DNA of 64,000 nucleotides, from positions 28,186,001-28,250,000 of the forward strand of contig NC_083382.1 of the NCBI RefSeq assembly GCF_031755915.1, in the 5' to 3' direction. The stretch's first letter is position 1. Every line of letters begins with the position of its first letter. Position numbers and translations under genes: made by a program. Positions 57,455 to 64,000 of the stretch are shown here, piece by piece. The notes beneath the pieces are model-generated. The model saw only the letters and a program-made list of their open reading frames with translations, did not search any database and was not told where the DNA came from. The stretch comes from Ziziphus jujuba (lineage: Eukaryota > Streptophyta > Magnoliopsida > Rosales > Rhamnaceae).

Positions 57455-58021
57455 TAGGAATGGCAATTTGCCCCGCATGACTCGATCCCCGCGGTGCACC
57501 GACCCTAACGGGGCTATTTTTCCTCGAAAAATCGGGATTACGGAGCGGGCTCGGGGCAAAGGTTAAAAACCCGAACTGGGGATGAGCCGAGGACGGGGAA
57601 TAACCACCCCGCCCCGAACCCAGCCCAGTATATATATATATATTTTTAATTTTTTTTTTCTAGTTTCATTTATGTAAAACATTATTTTCTTCTTTTCTTA
57701 CAAGCTCCAACACTAAGCCCTCAACTTTGGCCATCGATATCGATGTATTTTATTGTATTTTTATTGCATTTTAGTCACTTTATTTACATTTTCTTTATAA
57801 AAAAGAGTATACAAAATTTTCAAAAAAAATTATATGAATGATTAAAAAAAAAAAAAAAAAGCGGAGAAAACCGTCGCACCCCGTCCTCGATTAGGGAATC
57901 CCCATCCCCGCCCCGCCTATAAAGAAACGGGGAAAACCAAGGGGACGAGATAGAAAATTCCTTGCGGGGATGAGGATGAGATTTTAAAAACCGGCTCTGC
58001 CCCGTCCCGTTGACATTCCTA
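57455..58021. mobile_element. hAT-type MITE in C2'
   Basis: 567 bp with ends TAGGAATGGCAA and TTGACATTCCTA, and duplication GAGATAAG at 57447-57454 and 58022-58029. It is the orthologous insertion of 35230-35798 and shows the ends better. Confidence 0.85.
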
Positions 58022-60417
58022 GAGATAAGTCTAGATCTAAGTCAAGAAATAGAGAAAGGAAATGTCATTATTGCCAGAAAGAAGGTCATCTCATTAAAGA
58101 TTTCTACAAGAGGATAAATAAAGAAAATAGAGAGAAACGTTCTGAGAATGGAGATGCTGCTGTAGTAAGCAATGAGGATGACATTGGAGATGTCTTGGCT
58201 GTCTCAATGGATCAAACCAGTCAAGAATGGATTCTAGATTCTGGTTGTACCTTCCATAGGTGTCCAAGACAAGATTGGTTTGTTAATTTTCAAAACTTAA
58301 ATAGTGGTCAAGTGCTGTTAGGCAATAATCAAGCTTGCAATGTGATTGGAATTGGAGATATTCCTATACGAATTAGTGATGGAGTGATAAGAACCTTGAG
58401 CAATGTAAGGTTTGTTCCTAAGCTGCAAAGAAACCTCATTTCACTTGGAGTCTTGGATGAATCAAGTTTTAGCTATAAATCTGAAAATGGATTAATGAAG
58501 ATCAGTAAAGGTGCTCTTACTGTCATGAGAGGAATAAAGAGAAATGGGTTGTATGTTTTACAACGAAAAACAGTAACTGGAATTAATGCAGCAGCTATGG
58601 CTTCAAATTAGGATGAGACTCAACTTTGGCACAAGAGATTAGGACATATCAGTGTGAAAGGTCTTCAAATTCTCAACAAGCAAGGGCTGTTTAGCAAGAA
58701 CAAGATCAGCAAGATGGAATTTTGTGAACACTGCATATTGGGGAAGCAATATCGGTTGAGTTTCAAGCTAGGAACACATAAAGCTACCTCAATACTGGAC
58801 TATGCACTTGCAGATTTATGGGGACCAGCCAGCACACCTACACATGGAGGTAACAAGTATTTTCTTTCAATTGTTGATGATTTTTCCAAAAGAGTTTGGG
58901 TTTTTCTGTTGAAACATAAAAGTGAGGCTTTTGTTAAATTTAAACATAGGCATTCTTTAGTTTAAAACCAAACAGGTAAAAAATTGAAAGTGTTAAGAAC
59001 TGATAATAGGCTGGAATTTTGTAACCTTGAATTTGACAATTTCTGTAAAGATGTTGGAATTCTTAGGCATAGGACAGTTAGTTATATGCTTCAACAAAAT
59101 GGAGTTGCTGAGAGGATGAACAGGACCTTACTATACAAGGTTAGATGTATGTTGCTAAATTCTGGTCTACCAAAACCATTTTGGGGTGAAACTGTCATAA
59201 CAGCAACTTATTTGGTTAATAGATGTCCATCAACCGTTATAGAGTTTAAAACTCCTGCAGAAATGTGGACAGGCAAACCAGCAGATTATACTAGGCTAAA
59301 AAATCTTTGGATGTGCAGCATATGCTCATCAAAGTGAAGGAAAACTTGAACCTAGATCATTAAAGTGTGTATTTCAAGGTTATCTTGAGGGAATTGAAGG
59401 ATATAGACTGTGGGTGAGAGACTTGAAAGGTTTTAAGACCATAATAAGTAGGGATGTTATTTTTAATGAAAATATTATGCCTTGTGTAAGGGGCAAAATT
59501 TTCTACCAAGGATAAGTCAGTTCGGTTTGAGGTGGAGCTATATATGAAGGTAAAGGAGGACCAAATAACCCAAATGGAAACTAAAGCTAAAATACAACTT
59601 CCAGAATTGGCAAATGAGCAACCAGATCAAGAAACTGAAAAAGAATGAATTGCTGAAGGCACTAATCCTCTCCAACATTACCAACTGGCCAGAGATAGGC
59701 AAAGGAGAGGGTGAAACCTCCTGTCAATTTTATTTCTTCTAACTCCACTATGTTTGCTCTAGCATGTTTTCGGAAACTTGCTGATGAGGAACCTAAGTCT
59801 TATTCTAAAGCTATGAAGAGTAAGCATTCCAGATTGTGGTATAAGGCTATGTTAGAAGAATCGGAGTCATTACACAAGAATAAGACATGGGTGTTGGTTC
59901 CAAAACCTGCAACTCAGAAGGTAGTTGACTGCAAATGGATTTTTAGAGTGAAAAAGGGGATATCAAGTGCTAATCCAGTCAGATTTAAGGCAAGATTAGT
60001 TGCCAAGGGATTCACACAGGTACAAGGGATAGATTATACTGAAATTTTCTCACGTGTGGTGAAGTACACAACTATAAGGATGATTTTATCATTAGTTGCT
60101 CATTTCAACTGAGAGCTGGAACAACTTGGTGTGAAAACAGCGTTTTTACATGGTGAGCTTGATGAGGTTATATATATGAAGAAACCTGAAGGCTTTGAGG
60201 TCTCAAACTCAAGTAAGGAGATGGTTTGCTTGCTGAAGAGGTCATTATATGGTTTGAAGCAATCACCTCGGCAGTGGTATAGGAGATTTGATACTTATGC
60301 TTTAAAAGTTGGGTTTAAAAGCAGCAGCTATGATAGTTGTCTATATTACAAAGGTGAAAACTATCATGAGTCAGTCTATTTACTATTATATGCCGATGAA
60401 ATGTTATTGACTGGTCA

Positions 60418-62441
60418 AAGTATGGTGAATATCAAGGTCATTAAGGATGAGTTGAAGGCTAAATTTGACATGAAGGAGCTTGGACCAACAAAGAAAATTT
60501 TAGGCATGAATATTGAAAGGGACAGATTGAAGAATCATTTTTTCTTGAATTAGAAAAGTTATGTTCAGAAATGCAGAAAGGGGCTGAATAATTTGTATAC
60601 ATTGGGAAAGTATTTATTTTGTAATACGGTATATTAGAATTTATTATTTAGTGTCCTAATAAATAGGATCAGTTATTGACTGACCATTAATTAGTAACTT
60701 TCCTAGTTTGTTGAGATTCAAAGTATGGTGAATATCAAGGTCATTAAGGATGAGTTGAAGGCTAAATTTGACATGAAGGAGCTTGGACCAACAAAGAAAA
60801 TTTTAGGCATGAATATTGAAAGGGACAGATTGAAGAATCATTTTTTCTTGAATTAGAAAAGTTATGTTCAGAAATGCAGAAAGGGGCTGAATAATTTGTA
60901 TACATTGGGAAAGTATTTATTTTGTAATACGGTATATTAGAATTTATTATTTAGTGTCCTAATAAATAGGATCAGTTATTGACTGACCATTAATTAGTAA
61001 CTTTCCTAGTTTGTTGAGATTCAAAGTATGGTGAATATCAAGGTCATTAAGGATGAGTTGAAGGCTAAATTTGACATGAAGGAGCTTGGACCAACAAAGA
61101 AAATTTTAGGCATGAATATTGAAAGGGACAGATTGAAGAATCATTTTTTCTTGAATTAGAAAAGTTATGTTCAGAAATGCAGAAAGGGGCTGAATAATTT
61201 GTATACATTGGGAAAGTATTTATTTTGTAATACGGTATATTAGAATTTATTATTTAGTGTCCTAATAAATAGGATCAGTTATTGACTGACCATTAATTAA
61301 CTGGTCAAAGTATGGTGAATATCAAGGTCATTAAGGATGAGTTGAAGGCTAAATTTGACATGAAGGAGCTTGGACCAACAAAGAAATTTTAGGCATGAAT
61401 ATTGAAAGGGACATATTGAAGAATCATTTTTTCTTGAATTAGAAAAGTTATGTTCAGAAATGCAGAAAGGGGCTGAATAATTTTTATACATTGGGAAAGT
61501 ATTTATTTTGTAATACGGTATATTAGAATTTATTACTTAGTGTCCTAATAAATAGGATCAGTTATTGACTGACCATTAATTAACTGGTCAAAGTATGGTG
61601 AATATCAAGGTCATTAAGGATGAGTTGAAGGCTAAATTTGACATGAAGGAGCTTGGACCAACAAAGAAAATTTTAGGCATGAATATTGAAAGGGACAGAT
61701 TGAAGAATCATTTTTTCTTGAATTAGAAAAGTTATGTTCAGAAATGCAGAAAGGGGCTGAATAATTTGTATACATTGGGAAAGTATTTATTTTGTAATAC
61801 GGTATATTAGAATTTATTATTTAGTGTCCTAATAAATACGATCAGTTATTGACTGACCATTAATTAACTGGTCAAAGTATGGTGAATATCAAGGTCATTA
61901 AGGATGAGTTGAAGGCTAAATTTGACATGAAGGAGCTTGGACCAACAAAGAAATTTTAGGCATGAATATTGAAAGGGACATATTGAAGAATCATTTTTTC
62001 TTGAATTAGAAAAGTTATGTTCAGAAATGCAGAAAGGGGCTGAATAATTTTTATACATTGGGAAAGTATTTATTTTGTAATACGGTATATTAGAATTTAT
62101 TATTTAGTGTCCTAATAAATAGGATCAGTTATTGACTGACCATTAATTAACTGGTCAAAGTATGGTGAATATCAAGGTCATTAAGGATGAGTTGAAGGCT
62201 AAATTTGACATGAAGGAGCTTGGACCAACAAAGAAAATTTTAGGCATGAATATTGAAAGGGACAGATTGAAGAATCATTTTTTCTTGAATTAGAAAAGTT
62301 ATGTTCAGAAATGCAGAAAGGGGTTGAATAATTTGTATACATTGGGAAAGTATTTATTTTGTAATACGGTATATTAGAATTTATTATTTAGTGTCCTAAT
62401 AAATAGGATCAGTTATTGACTGACCATTAATTAGTAACTTT
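60418..62441 (+). repeat. Seven-unit tandem array across the C2/C3 boundary
   Basis: The motif AAGTATGGTGAATATC starts units at 60418, 60721, 61024, 61308, 61591, 61875 and 62158. Spacings are 303, 303, 284, 283, 284 and 283. Each unit joins the end of C2 RT to the first part of the C3 LTR. Units 4 and 6 share the same 1-base loss (AAAGAAATTTT), ACATATTG and TTTTTATACA, while 5 and 7 lack them, so (4,5) and (6,7) form a 567-bp higher-order repeat. Copy 1 has a single unit (about 38,110-38,400). Confidence 0.95.
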
Positions 62442-62574
62442 CCTAGTTTGTTGAGATTCCTATCTTTGTAGGATTCTCCTTTTATTTCCTAGAATAGTGG
62501 ACTGGCTACACTAACATAAATATTAGGGTTGTATTTCTTTATGTTAATGAGAATTTTCTTCACCAACATTCTCA
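62334..62574 (+). repeat. 5' LTR of C3'
   Basis: 241 bp, same length as 38288-38528. It is the full LTR that closes the tandem array. Confidence 0.82.
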
Positions 62575-62723
62575 TGGTATCAGAGCCAACGTGAACAGAA
62601 CCCCTGCGTGAACAGTAGCAGACATGAACAGTACTGCATGAACAGTACTCTCTGTGTGAACAGTTTTTCTTTCACTTTCCTGGGCAAAATTTTCACTTTC
62701 TAGCCTTAATTGTCATTCTTATC

Positions 62724-64000
62724 ATGAACAAACACGGCATGAATACCCAAATCGATAATCCCTCAGCAATATCATTGACAACTCACCTTTTCTTGTTACC
62801 GGTCACAAACTCAATGGTCACAACTTCCTTCAGTGGTCGCAATCCATTCTCATGTATGTATATAGCAGAGGAAAAGATGAATATCTCACCGGAGAGGTTC
62901 CTGTTCCGGAGGCAACAGATCCCAAATATTGTTCGTGGAAGACTAAAAATCACATGGTCATGTCATGGCTAATAAACTCCATGACCACGGAAGTTCGAGA
63001 GAATTTCTTTCTTTACAAAACAGCCAAAGAAATTTGGGATACGGCTCATGAAACCTACTCCAGTTCCGAGAATACCTCTGAACTTTTTGAGATTGAAACT
63101 CAGCTTCATGATCTGCGACAAGGGGAGATGACTATCACTCAATATTTAAACACAATAACCCGGTAATGGCAGCACCTTGATGTGTTTGAAATATATTCTT
63201 GGAAATGCCCTGATGATGCAGCTTTATACAAAAAGATCGTTGATCAAAAGAGAATATCAAATTTCTCCTCGGTCTCAACAAGGATTTAGACAAAGTAAAG
63301 GGGAGAATCATGGGAAGCAGGCCCTGGCCTCCCATCCGAGAGGCGTTTGCTACGTCAAAAGAGAAGAAAGTAGAAAGAACTTAATGATGACAGAAAATAT
63401 GAGCTCCCCGATTGCTGAAGGCTCAGCATTGTATACACACAACTCGTCACAGGATAACAAGCAGAGAAAATGAAGGCCATGGTGCGACCATTGCAAGAAA
63501 CCTAGTCATACCAGAGAAACTTGCTAGGAAATACATGGGGAGCTTGCTGATTGGAAGCCGAATCGAGCATGTCAGGATCGGGATAGCTGTGCAAACGCTG
63601 TCACCACTTCAGACAACACCAGCACTACTGAAACCAGTCCGTTCACTAGGGAGCAAATTGAGGTACTGCAGAAACTACTCGGACAAATATCATTCCCCTC
63701 ACAATCTGCATCGCCCACTACTGAACAGCATACTAGCATGCTAGTACATCATGGTACATTTTCCTTTACTCATATTGCTGAACCCAAGAAATTAAGACCA
63801 TGGATAGTTAATTCTGGAGCTTCGGATCGTATGACCGGGGATATTAATGTCTTTCAGAAGTTCAGTCCATATTCAAGTTTCTCTACCATACGAATAGCTG
63901 ATGGATCACACTCAAAAGTGGCAGGAATCGGATTCATAAAATTGACAAAGGACCTCCTTCTCTCATCTGTCCTTTATGTTCCAAAACTAGATTGCAATTT
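62724..64000 (+). pseudogene. C3' gag-protease (partial, decayed)
   Basis: Gag reads in the frame of 62852-63166, then a stop and frameshifts in the zinc-knuckle region (about 63,170-63,740). The protease resumes at about 63,750. The order and lesions resemble C3, but the TGA at 39072 is absent here. Confidence 0.8.

Larger units (their letters stand above)
56440..60553 (+). pseudogene. C2' gag-pol pseudogene
   Basis: Gag is open to about 56,653, where the GC-rich insertion breaks it. The zinc knuckle is damaged (last Cys to Phe, GHLIKDFYK). The protease is WILDSGCTFHRCP, a TAG stands just before LWHKRLGH (58,609-58,611), and the integrase core that copy 1 lost is present here (IVDDFSKRVWVFLL). 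RT has TGA at about 60,111 and the catalytic YVDD is changed to YADE (about 60,391). Lesions differ from those in C2, so most arose after the copies separated. Confidence 0.85.
55795..60590 (+). mobile_element. Copia element C2' (copy of C2)
   Basis: The 5' LTR is 55795-56338, followed by an intact PBS (TGGTATCAGAGC). The element carries the same hAT MITE as C2, plus a private 356-bp insertion. The C3' element and the tandem array interrupt its RT end. Confidence 0.87.
42549..64000 (+). repeat. Segmental duplication, copy 2 (runs off the window)
   Basis: The second copy begins at the junction near 42,549 and continues past the window end, inside C3. It lacks GARP exon 1, the C1 insertion and most of S5. 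It gains a 356-bp GC-rich insertion and a tandem array. It may be a true tandem duplication or a second haplotype joined in tandem during assembly. Confidence 0.93.
62334..64000 (+). mobile_element. Copia element C3' (runs off the window)
   Basis: LTR 62334-62574, then PBS TGGTATCAGAGCC at 62575. Gag follows at about 62,815-63,170, longer open than in C3 (HDLRQGEMTITQYLNTITR). The protease WIVNSGASDRMTG is at about 63,801, with the same Asp-to-Asn change. The window ends in the protease region. Confidence 0.87.

Noticed and set aside
60418..62441. CRISPR-like array of repeats
   Set aside because: The units are ~290-bp head-to-tail copies of Copia sequence with no spacers, and the host is a plant.
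1..64000. tRNA, rRNA or microRNA genes
   Set aside because: I saw no tRNA cloverleaf, rRNA segment or convincing miRNA precursor by reading; a covariance-model scan was not possible here.

Overview
The window is nuclear DNA from a flowering plant, most likely a eudicot. The evidence is an AT-rich background, spliced genes with GT/AG introns, a GARP-type transcription factor, a cluster of plant serpins with the usual single intron, and many LTR retrotransposons with plant-type primer-binding sites (TGGTATCAGAGC). The species cannot be told from the sequence.

Layout. (1) 1-295: a broken ORF with an RNase H1 N-terminal (viroplasmin-like) domain. (2) 807-9731: a minus-strand Ty3/Gypsy element with two ~2.97-kb LTRs, a 5-bp target duplication (ACCAG) and a decayed ~3-kb interior that keeps RT and integrase traces. 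(3) 9737-13274: AT-rich intergenic DNA with a 37-G homopolymer and a 190-bp tandem duplication upstream of a gene. (4) 13275-16268: an apparently intact five-exon GARP/HHO (NIGT1-like) gene. (5) 17.7-33.9 kb: a minus-strand serpin cluster with two intact genes (S5, S6), one recently interrupted gene (S4) and several remnants. A young Copia element (C1, 21143-26678) sits in S4. (6) 33.9-42.5 kb: nested Copia elements. C2 lies in serpin remnant S7, C3 lies in C2, a hAT-type MITE lies in C2, and a TRIM-like element whose two LTRs face opposite ways lies in C3.

(7) From about 42,549 to the window end the whole 13.6-42.5 kb block starts again in the same orientation, about 29 kb downstream, with close sequence identity. 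This second copy holds a 5'-truncated GARP pseudogene, the serpin cluster without the C1 insertion, an intact S6 copy (S6'), and the C2/C3 nest. It also has private changes: a 1.6-kb deletion removing most of S5, a 1-bp frameshift in S4, a 356-bp GC-rich insertion, and a seven-unit tandem array across the C2/C3 boundary. It is either a real tandem segmental duplication or a heterozygous haplotype placed twice by the assembler; the sequence alone cannot decide.

Biology. The apparently working genes are one GARP transcription factor (299 aa) and three complete serpin copies: S5 and S6 in copy 1, and S6' in copy 2. The serpins share an inhibitory hinge ([10 protein letters not shown]) but differ strongly in the reactive-centre loop, as expected for a locus that diversifies protease targets. 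Nearly everything else is transposon DNA or decayed serpin. The order of events can partly be read: C2 into a serpin, then C3 and the hAT MITE into C2, then duplication (or haplotype split), then C1, the tandem array, the S5 deletion and the GC-rich insertion.
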